The notes below the pieces were generated by a model. The model searched no databases and had not been told where the DNA came from. It saw nothing but the letters and a program-made list of their open reading frames with translations. The translations under genes and the position numbers were made by a program. 64,000 bases of DNA, taken from NCBI GenBank assembly GCA_002245135.1, contig NGBS01000888.1, forward strand, positions 62,001 to 126,000. The letters run 5' to 3'. How positions within the stretch are numbered: the first letter of the stretch is position 1; each line of letters opens with the position of its first letter. Below, one piece after another: positions 13,101 to 24,079 of this stretch. This DNA is from Proteromonas lacertae (lineage: Eukaryota; Sar; Bigyra; Opalinata; Proteromonadidae).

Positions 13101-13732
13101 CAGTGCAGGTAAATCATCACCAAGCGAATGGTCTAAAGTTATAAGAACCTTACCAAAAGTTCCATCAAAATTACCTCCAATTACATTTGACAAAAGTAAA
13201 TTACCATCGATTAATAGTAAAATGGAGTGATGGCAATAATAACTGTAGTATCGATTATTATGTATTAGAAATGAGTGTTGGTTTAAAAGATACATTCATG
13301 GAGATTTATAGCGGTCCAAATCAAAAGATTTTATTATCTGATTTAAAACCGTCAAGTACTTATTATTTCAGAGTAAAAGGAGTGAATAGTAATGGAAGTG
13401 GTGAATTTTCAATTCCAACTTATATAAAAACAGGAAGTGATGATAATAATTCAAATAATAAGAATAAGAAAGAAGAAAGAAGAAGAAAAGATATAAATGA
13501 AAATGAAAATAACAAAAATGAGAATGAAAGAAAGAATAATAAAGGTAACAACAACAAGAGTAACAATAATAACAACAAAAATAAAATTAAAGCTGTGAAG
13601 AAGAATGTGAAAGTAAATCGAAAGAAAGAGAGTGGTATAATCGAAATAGGTTTTGATTGGAAATTCATTTTGTTAAGTTTGATAATATTATTATTGGCTT
13701 ATTTATTTCGACGATATCAGAGTTTGATATGA
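10168..13732 (+). CDS. Multi-FN3 membrane protein, FNDC3-like (copy with frame breaks)
   Basis: Acidic N-terminus (MSANDSENEEHQEE) followed by about eight or nine fibronectin type III domains, e.g. YKLEAKESDASMYMTIYTG with STTYCFRVKAMSSLG, and GLNAGETYLFRVCAYNNIG. A Lys/Asn-rich linker and one C-terminal hydrophobic segment (FILLSLIILLLAYLF) follow. Serial FN3 domains plus a C-terminal anchor match the FNDC3A/B architecture. It has many short introns and one of ~120 nt with ordinary GTAAGA...CAG sites near 10422-10541. The reading frame breaks near 12544 (one extra base relative to the paralogue) and again near 13215; the convergent paralogue at 14134-17618 is open in both places. It may therefore be a decaying copy, or these may be sequencing errors. 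Confidence 0.78.
12646..13133. repeat. Inverted repeat, arm 1 (488 bp, FN3 coding)
   Basis: Reads the same as the reverse complement of 14693-15180 with no gap over 488 bp wherever I compared them, and the translated products are identical. Flanking similarity goes on upstream to about 12390 but is interrupted by a diverged Asn-rich linker. This pattern suggests recent gene conversion between two convergent paralogues. Confidence 0.85.
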
Positions 13733-14133
13733 AATATATATTATTATTATATAAATTGAAATGACTAAATATATATTATTTTGTTTCTTTATTTGTTTTC
13801 TCAAAATAGTTCAAAATATTAACAAAGATGATATATCAATTGAAGGAAAATGATAAAACCAATATGTCAATACAACCACAAAAAAAAAGGTGGTTCTGGA
13901 AATTAATTTTGTATATACTGTGGATAGAATGGATCTGCATTTCCAGCATAAGCTATTATATCCTCAGGTATTTTGTTCATAGCAGTCAATAATTAACAAA
14001 ATAACTCATTGAATTTATAGTCGTTAGTTACATTTTTAAAAAATGAAGAAAACCATATATATATCTTTTATTATTCTATATATACAACTAAAACGACAGA
14101 TAAACATATTTATCTATTAATATTAAACAAATA
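13733..14133. other. Intergenic between convergent FN3 genes
   Basis: About 400 bp separating the two stop codons. A minus-strand ATG at 13980 opens a short frame beginning MNKIPEDIIAYAGNADPF that could be spliced over a 23-nt GTATAT...CAG intron to give about 39 residues. That is too little to call a gene. No other feature is seen. Confidence 0.4.
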
Positions 14134-17100
14134 TTAAAAATGTCTCTTCAAATTTGGATCATTTATTGAAGTAAGTAAAAAGAACATATATCCAAATAAT
14201 AAAATAATCACAACAGCTGTACTAATTCTATTGAACCAATTAATCTTCTTTCTATTCACAATTTCTTCAGCTTTCTTTCTCTTTTCTTCTTGTTTCAATA
14301 ATTCTTCTTTTGTTGGATTCTTTACTCTTTTTGTTAATGATTTTTGAGTAGGAACTTCCTTTATAACTTCTGGTTCATCTAATGTAGTAATTGCTACAGG
14401 ATTAGAAAATTTACTTGAACCTACTACATTCATTCCACAAACTCGAAAATAGTAAGTACATGATGGTTTTAAATCATTTATTACCATTTCAGTTTCTTTT
14501 CCCTTGTATATTTCTTTATAATAATCTTTTATTGAATTACTCATCTCAACTGTATATCCTAAAATATCATTATCACCTCCATTAGTCCACTTTATTGATA
14601 TTGAATTCTGAGTTATTAATTTGGGGTTAAATAAAATTGGGGGAAGTTTTTTGGGTGGTTGTGGTGGTTTTTCGGCTGTTCTAAATACATCTGACCATTC
14701 GCTTGGTGATGATTTACCTGCACTGTTTACAGCATATACACGAAATCGATAATTTGTTTCACTTTTTAAATCTTCGATTGTATATTTCGTATTTGATATT
14801 ATTGAACAATTCTCATTTTTATCATTTTCGATTATATAATATTGAATTTCACTTCCATTATCTTTTGGTTTATTCCATTGTAAACTTATTGAATTTGCAC
14901 TGGGAGGACTACTTAAGATTGGAGCTAATGGACTTAATGGAGTATTTGCATTTGTTTTATATTTCACAATTTTACTTCCTTCACTTTTACCTTTTAAATT
15001 ATGACTAAATAATTGGAAATAATATTCTTTACCACTTTCTAAAGATTTCATTTCATATTCTGTTTCACGACCACTGAAGATTTCTTTCCAATTTTTATTA
15101 TCTTCACTCATCATTAAGATATTTTTATCAATTCGATGACCATTATCTATCATTGGAAATGACCATTCCAACTTTATGGAATTATTACTCTCTGTATTAT
15201 TATCTTCATCAATCTTCTTTCGAGTTGGAGGATCTGGTCTTGGTGGAACTGAGGATAATGTACAATAACCAATTGTATCACTTCCTTCACTATAACCACT
15301 ACTAGTTTTACAGAATAAAATAAAACGATAAGCTCTTCCTGGACTTAAATCATTTACTGTATATTCAGTATCAGTTCCCTATTTAAAACAATATTATTAT
15401 ACATTCATACAGTATATAGTATTTGTTCTTTACTTGAATATGTATCTAAACACAATTTCCATTCACTAAGTTTATCATTATGAAAATCAATACCTTCATC
15501 ACTCCATTTCAGTTTTATACTTGTTTTTGTATTACAAACAAATTGTGGTGGTAATGGCTTTGATGGAGGTGAAGTATTTGTTCTAACTGTAATTATACAA
15601 CTTGGTTGACTACCACCTATCTCATTCTCTGTAATTATGTAAATAGAATATTCATGACCAGAATATAAATCGTTAATCTATAAAAATTAGAATAATACAA
15701 TATATACAGTTGTATTAGTGTCTTTTGTTGAAATTATTTTTGTATATTCTGTTGGTGCTTGAAGTATATTGTTATTTTTTGGTTGAGTTTGTCTTTTTAT
15801 TTTCCTAACTTGTGATTCTTCTTTATAAATTGGGTATTTTGATTTATAATCAGTAATATAACACTGATTATCTTCACACATGTAATTGAAAATACCTCTT
15901 TTATATTGCCCCTTCTCAAATAAATACTATTTCAATTATATAACTTTAAAAAGAATATTTAATATATATATACTTCAATCATTTCACCAGTATTAAGTTC
16001 ATTTTCATTTGTCTGTTTATCATTCTTACTTGTACAAATCACATCTCCAATATGTTTATAATACACATTATAACCTTTCAATTCACCTCCATTCATATTT
16101 GGTCTTTCCCAAGATAAACTAATTGAATTTAGAGTAACACTTGTCAATAGAATCACATCAACAGAATTAGGAATATCACTCCTTGTTGTAAACTTTGAAA
16201 CTGAACTGTATAATCCTTTACCTACATTATTATAAGCACAAACACGAAACAAATATGTTTCACCTGCATTTAAACCTATTACATGAAAATATTGATCCTT
16301 TCCATCATAAACTTCTTTATATTCATCATTTTTATCATCTTCTCTCTTCATTTCTAATATAAATCCTTTTATATCAATCTTTTCATCATTATCAATTGAC
16401 CAACATAAATCTATTTCATTTTTCATTACTGTTTTATTCTTCTTCAATATTGGATTACTACATTTTGCTGGTACTGATTGAAAGGTAGAAAAATTTAAAA
16501 TATCTGAATATTGTGAAGTTCCAGCTGCACTTTTACAATTGATTCTCAATCTATAACTTGTATTGGGTTTAAGTTTATTTATTTTACAACTATTACAAAT
16601 TAGATAATATTATATTATATACTTTAAATTTGCACCATTATAAACAATAGCAAAACTTTCATTTTCTTCACTTATTTCTACAACATAATTCTGTGGCATT
16701 TCTCCATTAAATTCTAATGGTTCTTTCCATTTCAAATTACAGCCATTTGAAGTAATATTATCAACTACTAAATTATGAGGAGGAGAAGTAACAGTTGAAT
16801 TAGTTTTTATTTCACTTATTTCTGAATAATCTGTACAACCTAAATTACTCATCGCTTTAACTCTGAACTGATATATTACACCAGGTTTTAATCCTTTGTA
16901 CTATAATAATAATAATAATAACAATTTTAACAATATGAATATATATAAATACATTATAATTATTCTCACTTCCTTCATATATAATTGAGAATTTATTATC
17001 TTCTTTCTGTTTTGATTCTAAAATATATCCTGAGATTGTAGCTCCATTATCATTAATAATTGACCATTTTACTTTTAATGCATTTTTACCTCCTTTCATT

Positions 17101-17618
17101 TGATTTACTGATTCAGGAGGTTCTGGAATTGAAGGAGGAATTTCAATCTTCTTTTCTTCACATATAAATTCTTTTTTACCTTGCTCATCTACATATTCTA
17201 AGTGTAGCCAATATGGTCTTCCAGATAAACAATTAATTTGGTACTGAAACTGTTAAAGAAAATGAGAATTACTTCAATTAAAATAAGATATATTTATGAC
17301 AACATGTTCTTTATCTTCACATTCATAGCTTTCTATTGTTCTAATTATTGCATATCTTTCAAGTTTTTTCAGTTTATCACTTTTATTATAATCTAAGAAA
17401 TGTTAAACTTGCCAACAAATACCTTGCTTTCCAAATAAATGGTAGAAAAAAGTAGGATTATGACCATCCAATGTAATTTCAATATCAACAATAGCAAACT
17501 TGGTAGTTGAAACAGCAGATATCATTTTTATTGATGCTTTAGGTGGTGGTATTTGTACAATTTCTGCAGCTTCTTCATCAGAATCTGGTAACTCTTCCAC
17601 TCGAGGATTTGGCTTCAT
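14134..17618 (-). CDS. Multi-FN3 membrane protein, FNDC3-like
   Basis: Starts at the ATG at 17618 (MKPNPRVEELPDSDEE), then about nine FN3 domains with typical YxFRV strands (YQFRVKAMSNLG, YLFRVCAYNNVG, YRFRVYAVNSAG, YYFRVCGMNVVG). It ends in a basic stretch and one membrane helix (STAVVIILLFGYMFFLL) near 14150-14215. The exon-intron layout parallels the convergent paralogue at 10168-13732, including a longer intron near 17265. The last ~1 kb is one open frame where the paralogue is broken, so this is the better candidate for the functional copy. Tail-anchored or type I topology at the ER is inferred from the FNDC3 family; ligands are unknown. Confidence 0.82.
14693..15180. repeat. Inverted repeat, arm 2 (488 bp, FN3 coding)
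   Basis: Partner of 12646-13133. Similarity beyond the inner boundary drops at once (EWSDVFRT here against EWSKVIRT in the other copy), giving a sharp conversion edge. Confidence 0.85.
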
Positions 17619-17747
17619 AAAAACAAGGAAAACAATAATCAATAAGTTTGATGAAGTTTGATAGATTTAGACCTTTCATATAACACAAAAAAAAACATAA
17701 ATTACTTAATATTTTCTTAATCACTTAATTATTTATCAATCTAACAA

Positions 17748-18283
17748 CTAAGAATAAACTGGCTTAAGATTTCTGTAGTTATTATCGATTTTTTCCCACT
17801 TCACTTCAGACATATTTGGAATAGTTTTAAATTCCATACATACACTAAATAATTGTATATATAAGAATAATACTCTCCAATTTTAGTCACAGAAGCATAT
17901 TTGCTCAAATTAAGTAGCATTTGATTTTGATACATATATGCATTTCTAAGTTGTAACTAGTTATTTATATACCCTGCTTTTATTGCTAACATATCTCCTT
18001 CTTCAATTTGATTTGAATTTATGTTCCACATTGTTAACTATATGCTTTTTATAATACTATAAATATACTTCAATTGAACCAGATGAATCTGCTACTAAAT
18101 AGTGGTTGATTACATTCCCTAATTTGTCAGTTTGGATTGTTCCTGTTAACATTATGACATAAAATAAATACTTTTTTCTAAAACTATTACTGTACAATCA
18201 ATATTATCTTTGAATGGTTCTAAATCACTGATTTTAAAAACTGGCATCAAGCTTTCATGTTTGATAAAATTTAGTCCTTCCAT
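17748..18283 (-). CDS. NABP: SOSS complex subunit B / hSSB1-like OB-fold ssDNA-binding protein
   Basis: Five small exons, none above about 150 nt, join to a protein of roughly 130 residues starting MEGLNFIKHE at 18283 and ending at TAG 17748. The line-up with human SOSS-B1 is clear: DCTVIVLE, YLVADSSGSIEL, MWNINSNQIEEGDML, then KIGDVCMEFKTIPNMSE, matching the human IGEFCMVYSEVPNFSE. The family binds single-stranded DNA in double-strand-break repair with SOSS-A/INTS3. The basic C-terminal tail of the human protein is missing. Introns are 27-35 nt, GTAT...TAG or CAG. It lies 65 bp from the kelch gene's stop, on the same strand. Confidence 0.85.
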
Positions 18284-18348
18284 AATAAAAACAAAAATTC
18301 AAAATAAAAAATTATCACTTATTTACATTTAAAAATAATTTAAAAACA

Positions 18349-20239
18349 CTAACTGTATGCAGTGACAATACTTCCACTTCCATATGTGCTTACTGGGATA
18401 GTAATATCACTTATTTCCCATTTATGATTACATATATTATAGCATTCCATTTTATTTATTGTATTTTTACCATCATGACCACCCATAATAATGATTGTAT
18501 CATCAATATAACCGCAGTTCATTGTGGCTCTCGGAATATTCATGGATTCAATTTCAGTCCATTCATTTAAGTCAATATTATATCTTTCACAGCTGTTTAA
18601 TACAGATTTTCCATCAAATCCACCAATTACATAAATTTCATTTTGAATTATACAGCATGCAGCTCCATATCTATTATGCTTCATATTTGATAGTTGAGTC
18701 CATGTATTAGAGGAGATATTATAACATTCTACTGTGTTTAAAATTCCTTTAGAGCTTTTTCCACCTATTATGTAGATATTATCTCTATAAGAAATGATAT
18801 TTCCACTAGATCTATAACTGATCATTTTTCCACCTTCCATCCATATATCTTTTTCTGAATCATAGATTTCAAAGGTGTTTAATCTTTCTTCACCACATTT
18901 TCCTCCAAATATATATAATTTATCTTCTATATACAAATATTAATAATTATTATTATATATATATATACTGATAGTAGTCATCATTCCACCATATCGTGCT
19001 TTATTCAATGGACAAATATTCTTCCATTTGTTTGAATAAATATCATAACTTTCAACACTTTGTAAAAAACTATTTCCATTTTCTCCACCAGCTACAATTA
19101 TTTGATTATTCAATGAAGCAATAGCAGGTGATCCTCTTGGAATATTAAGTGGAGATAATTCAATAAATGTGTTAGTATCCAATGAGAAAGATAACATTGA
19201 TTTAATTACTGAATTTGGATTTGTATAACCTCCTATTATGTACATTATAGGTAACATTGAGTGAAGACGAAGTGGAGGTGAATTTGAAGGGTTTGATTTG
19301 GCTTGTAGGATTGAATTAGAAGTAGAGGTTGAAAATGAAGAAGAAGAAGAAGATGATGATGAGGAGGAAGAATAAGAGGTTATATTATTATCATTTAATA
19401 TTATTAATTGCCAGTTGATGAGATTATAAAGTGAAGATTGATGTGTTTGACGATTCTTAACATCAAATGATATCCATTTATTGATTGTTGATAATAAGTA
19501 ATTTTCATTTTTGTATATTAAATTGATTGATTGTAAAAATAGTTTGAATGTTTCCTATTCATATATATTATAATTAATAAATATACAATTGATATTTGTA
19601 AAAACGGATAGTATTTTGAACATTCCATAAAGTTCTTTTCAATATATTCTTTTATTTGTCTTTCCATTTCTTCGCAGTATATTTCATTAGTTATAAATTC
19701 ATATAAGATAAAGGCATTGCTGTAAGATAGCTTTTCGAGTATGAATGATTTGCATTTTTCTAATAGATTATCAATTTGATAATAATCAGCTACTCTCATT
19801 ATTGAACATACATTATCTTCATCAATTAATATGTCATTTGTATAAATAAAGTGGATAACTTTCTCAAAAATTTCATATGAAACATCATCAATCTATATAA
19901 CAATAACATAAAGTATTTATATAATACATAAACAGTGTCTTTATTTTCTGTGAAGTGACGGTTTGAAAACAAGGCATGCCAATACTTACTGAAGGTTGCT
20001 AAGATGATTTTGTGAGCTTTAATAGTTTTGTCTTCACAAACCATTTCAACATCACATAAAATTTGTTGAGATTGCAGGGAATACAATGATTCTTGTAGTG
20101 AGTAAGATTGTTTTGGTATTTTTCGACGAGATGGTTCGGACAAGGTTTCTGTTGCTCTATTCTGTAAATATAATTGAAGTCCATTAGTTTCTATCCTTCT
20201 ACGCTTTCTTTCTTTCATATCTTTATTAGAATTTGACAA
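18349..20239 (-). CDS. BTB-BACK-kelch protein (likely CUL3 substrate adaptor)
   Basis: N-terminal basic stretch (KERKRRRIE), then a BTB domain (ILCDVEMVCEDKTIKAHKIILA near 20000-20080, continuing after an intron as IDDVSYEIFEKVIHFIYT). A BACK-like region, a long serine run (near 19335-19375) and six kelch blades follow (18349-19257: IYIIGGKSSKGILNTVECYN, IYVIGGFDGKSVLNSCERYN, IIIMGGHDGKNTINKMECYN). Such proteins recruit substrates to cullin-3 E3 ligases. A (TA)n intron near 18935-18970 splits blades two and three. Order and length (~600 residues) match KLHL proteins. Substrate unknown. Confidence 0.88.
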
Positions 20240-20322
20240 TCTATTGAAATATTAGATATATTTAAATAGTAAGAATAGATTCATAGTTAATAAAGTGCAT
20301 ATAATAAGAATAAACTTTAAAA

Positions 20323-20762
20323 TCCTTTACAAGGATGTATTTTGCGATTAAGATATTCATTCTTGAGAATATATCCACAAGAATGTGTAGATATTTGAAT
20401 TATATAGTGAATAATACATACGTGATAGTACTCATGGCTTATATTAAGAACTTCGATTGAAATTTGGGATGAAGCAACAGTCTTTTTTGATTTTTTAAAT
20501 TCTAACAGTCTATTTTTCATATTTTCTAACGGTGAAACTGATTAATTTGAATATGAATAGATAAAACGTTAATATGAGTCAATGGATAGATATTGCATAC
20601 TAACTAGACATAAATATAAAGTCCTTAACCTTCCCATTTGCACAGATATTGTTTTATAAGAATAAAAACAATCTTGAAAAACCATTTTTAGTCTTAGAAT
20701 CGCTATTAACATGATATAGATTAATATGCAGATGTACTGTTCAAAATTTTCTAAATTGATCA
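20323..20762 (-). CDS. Possible small multi-exon gene, unrecognised
   Basis: An ATG at 20762 (MINLENFEQ) is followed by candidate GT...TAG introns, and a later exon reads MKNRLLEFKKSKKTVASSQ and ISIEVLNISHEYYH (20400-20520). The end (EYLNRKIHPCKGF) needs an intron ending in AAG, which is unusual here, and the middle exon frame is not settled. The Lys/Leu/Glu pattern looks coding, but no family is recognised. It could be part of a gene whose other exons I have missed. Confidence 0.35.
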
Positions 20763-20867
20763 TTTATTCTACTAATTTTAATTATACAAAATAATTACTT
20801 GATAAATATAGAAAAATAATATACGCAAATTAGGCAGCAAAATAATCAACTAAAATTAAAAAAAAGA

Positions 20868-20949
20868 TGCAAACCGCGGGATTCGAACCCGCGAGTGCGA
20901 ACACACTGCGACCTGAACACAGCCCCTTGGACCTCTCGGGCAGGTTTGC
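20868..20949 (-). tRNA. trnL-CAG: tRNA-Leu(CAG)
   Basis: Full cloverleaf on the minus strand: 7-bp acceptor GCAAACC/GGTTTGC with discriminator A, D-arm starting CCCGAGAGG, anticodon stem CTGTG/CGCAG around loop TTCAGGT (anticodon CAG), a long variable arm GTG-TTCG-CAC and T-arm GCGGG-TTCGAAT-CCCGC. The long variable arm and the anticodon fit class II leucine tRNA. No intron; CCA is not encoded. An A-run flanks it on the 5' side of the plus strand, i.e. a T-run follows the tRNA, as expected for a Pol III terminator. Confidence 0.96.
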
Positions 20950-21061
20950 ATTACAATTTACTTCTGATTTTAGGCATATAACCAGATTCAAACACAAGCC
21001 AAATCAGATTTTTGATATTTCTGTCTTTTTCTTCTTATATATTTTGTAATTTAAGATATAA

Positions 21062-21836
21062 ATGTTTTCATTCAAAGGAAAAGTGGTTGTAGTTGGTGAT
21101 ATGGGTGTAGGCAAAACAGCACTTATCGCTAGGTTTATAGAAAACAAACCACCTAAAGATAAAGGATCTAGTATAGGAGGTATAAACTATGAAGATATAA
21201 AAAATCTAATAGTTGCATATTCGACAAAAACTATAACTGTTGATGAAAAGATACAAGTGAAGTTTGATATTTGGGATACTGCAGGTCAAGGTATATGCCA
21301 ATTTGAAATTGAATAATATGTAGAGAGATTTAGAAGCATTAATTCCATGTATTATAGAGGAGCTGGAGCAGCTATAATAGTTTACGATATAACCAGTGCA
21401 GTATAACATTGCATTATAACCACATAGAAATCATTACAAACTGCTGAAACGTTCTGGGTTTCTGAATTAAGAAAATACGGTGCTCAGAATATAATTATAG
21501 CAGTTGTAGGTAATAAATGCGATTTAGTAGCAGAGCGTCAAACTGATATTAATGAAGTGCAAGCTTGGGCTCAAGATAATAATTTAATATATTCAGAAAC
21601 ATCAGCTAGAACAGGTGAAAATATTAATGAGTTGTTTAATTCAATTGCTAGACAGATTCCAACACAAATACAAAAGCACAATGATGAAGAACAAGAGTGT
21701 GGTTTTCAAGTTTGTGAAGTAGCTTCTAGAAAGAGGTATAGAATATTTATTATTATTATTTAGAACTACTAGTAGTATTATAATAGATAATATTCAAAAA
21801 GAAAAAGAAAATTTTTGTGGAAATACGAAATGTTAA
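21062..21836 (+). CDS. Rab5-like small GTPase
   Basis: P-loop GDMGVGKTAL, WDTAGQ|ERFRS (split by an intron), MYYRGAGAAIIVYDIT, GNKCDL and ETSARTG give all guanine-nucleotide motifs. The surroundings (AQNIIIAVVGNKCDL, AWAQDNNLIYSETSA, ELFNSIARQIP) are closest to Rab5/Rab22. Switch I carries extra residues between IGGINYEDI and KFDIWDT compared with usual Rabs. After a last intron the protein ends ENFCGNTKC at 21836, giving cysteines for prenylation though not a textbook CC or CXC. Expected role: early endosome traffic. Three introns of 27-33 nt. Confidence 0.88.
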
Positions 21837-21972
21837 TTAATTTGTCATTTTTTATTAAATTATGTATTTTTTTATACATTTGTATACGTTTTAAATGAAT
21901 ATGTTGGTTTTTATATCTTTATTATAGAAGTTATTAAAAGAACAAAATTCGAGCAAAGCTTGACAAACGTAA

Positions 21973-23950
21973 ATGAAGTTTTTTCATTTTTTCTTGATTA
22001 TAAGCATCACATTAGCAGAATGTCCAAATTCATGCAGTGGACATGGACAATGTACAGCCGATGGAACATGTATCTGTAATAAACAACCAGGATTAGGTAT
22101 AAATCAAGGAGACTTCTCTTCTTATTTATATCAAGGTGTTGATTGTTCTGAACGTATAAATATTGCATATTATATATCAAAAAATAGGTACATGTCCAGG
22201 TGATATATCTTTTGGTTCAATTCCCGTGACTCCTTCTACTTCTTCTAAGAAAGAATTATTTTCTAATGAGTATAGTGGGACTAGAATTACAATCTCTAAA
22301 AAAACAAACAGATTTTTGGGAGAAGAGAGAGATTTAGCACCTACTGAAGATGATGTTACTGTAGCTCCATCAGAAGAAACAACAACAACAACAACAACAC
22401 CAATTGATGAGTATGAACCACCACAAAAGAATATAACTAAAGTTGAAATTGAAAAACCAGAAGATAAAAAGAGTGAAGAAGTATATAATAAATTAGTTTC
22501 AAATAATAATTTTGGAGGAATATTAAAATGTACTGGCAATGGTGATAAAGTATATACTGTGACTGTATATGGAGGAGATAATGATACTTTGACTGTTACT
22601 TCAGATGAAGATATTGGTAGTGAAACATTATCATGTTATCCAACTTATATAAGAAATGATTTATCTTTATATGATACTATTGTATTTAATAAAAATAAAA
22701 CATCATTTAAAGAAATATCGAGATGGTATAAAGTAGGAAAATCAATGAAGAAGTATGGATTTATAACTGGAATTGATTATATTGTTAATTTAGCTTGTGT
22801 TCATAATAAAAAGAATAATATAATAAAAGAAGAGATTGGAATAGCTACTTTAAATAATGATGGTGATAATATAACATTCAATTATAGTGATAGTAATAAT
22901 ATTCCTGATTTCTGTTTCTTATTATCATTAGGAGCTAATGGAAATGAAAGTGAAAATGTGAATAATATTGAAATGATGTCATCTGAATTAAGTACTTTTA
23001 TTGGAAATGACAAAGATAATAATTACTATTATATGAAACATATAGATTATTCTCCAGTAATAAGTACAAGTATCACAATATCTGTAAATGAAACTAGTAG
23101 AAGAAGAATGTTATTTGAAGATGGAAGAATATTAGCTGATGAAAATACTTTATTAGGAAAAGAATTACATCATGAAAATGATAATACGAAGATGATATTT
23201 GCTGTAGATTTTAAGAAAGATTCATCATCAACAGTAAGTATAAATGAAATAATCAGAAGTTTAGAAGTTGGATTTAAAGCAAATGTGGTAAGTTATACTA
23301 AAATAGATGATAATAAACAAATATCAGGAATTGATCAAGTAATAATAACTGAGAAACCAAAGAATGTGAAATGTGATAATATAGAAAATCCAGGAACTGA
23401 TGGTAAACAAATAGAACCAGCATCTGGTAATCCAACTACATGTTATTTGATTTATGTTGATACAAATATTGATAATGCTGATTCATATCATATTGTATTA
23501 TCTCAATCTGGTTTTCATCCAATTTTAGAATGTAGCGGTCAAGGATATTGTAATAGAAATACTGGAATATGTGAATGTCTTCCTGGATATGAAGGAGATG
23601 CATGTCAAAGATCATCTTGTCCTAATGATTGTAGTAATCATGGAATATGTCAAGAAGTTCAAAAAGTGTTAAGTAATCCAAAAGAATATCCCAGTTATTT
23701 TGGACATGAAAGTGATAAACCAAGTAAATTATTTGCTTGTAAATGTGACAAAGGTCATCGTGGAGCAGATTGTTCTTTATTAGAATGTCCTTCTTCAGAA
23801 GATCCAATTTTGAAATCTAAAGGAGTAACTGATAAATTGGACTATCGAGACTGTAGTGGTCGTGGTATTTGTAATTACAACAGTGGTTTGTGTGAATGTT
23901 TTGATGGCTATACAGGAGTTGCGTGTGAGATAATGGTTAGTATGAAGTAG
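21973..23950 (+). CDS. Secreted EGF-array protein, mastigoneme-like
   Basis: Signal peptide (MKFFHFFLIISITLAEC), then CPNSCSGHGQCTADGTC, a 34-nt intron, a long ~400-residue middle with acidic and Thr-rich linkers, and C-terminal EGF-like modules. These are CSGQGYCNRNTGICECLPGY, CPNDCSNHGICQEV and CSGRGICNYNSGLCECFDGY. This layout (CSGHG N-terminal EGF, CPGD, and CSGRG-type repeats) is what I know from stramenopile mastigoneme and related surface proteins. No membrane helix is seen. The 3' end is uncertain: a GTTAGT...AACAG intron after EIM (23934) could add residues, and I keep the stop at 23950. Confidence 0.75.
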
Positions 23951-24079
23951 TTGAATTAAATAAATATTATAATTATTATTATTAAAATATTCTGTCTATA
24001 ACAGATAAAAAATGATAAAAATTCAAAATTCAAACCATCAGGCTTGAGATTTTATATTTTTAAAAACGTTATTTTTAGA

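Noticed and set aside
12818-13123. Open frame antisense to the FN3 gene (and its twin at 14703-15008)
   Set aside because: Lies wholly within FN3 coding sequence, has the His/Leu/Tyr-rich look of antisense to AT-rich exons, and is identical in both arms only because the DNA is.
13730-13980. Short minus-strand gene starting at 13980 between the FN3 genes
   Set aside because: Only about 39 residues after one assumed intron, no recognised family. Mentioned under the intergenic entry but not called.
20868-20949. tRNA-Ser reading of the class II tRNA
   Set aside because: The anticodon loop TTCAGGT puts CAG at positions 34-36, which is leucine; stems fit without shifting.
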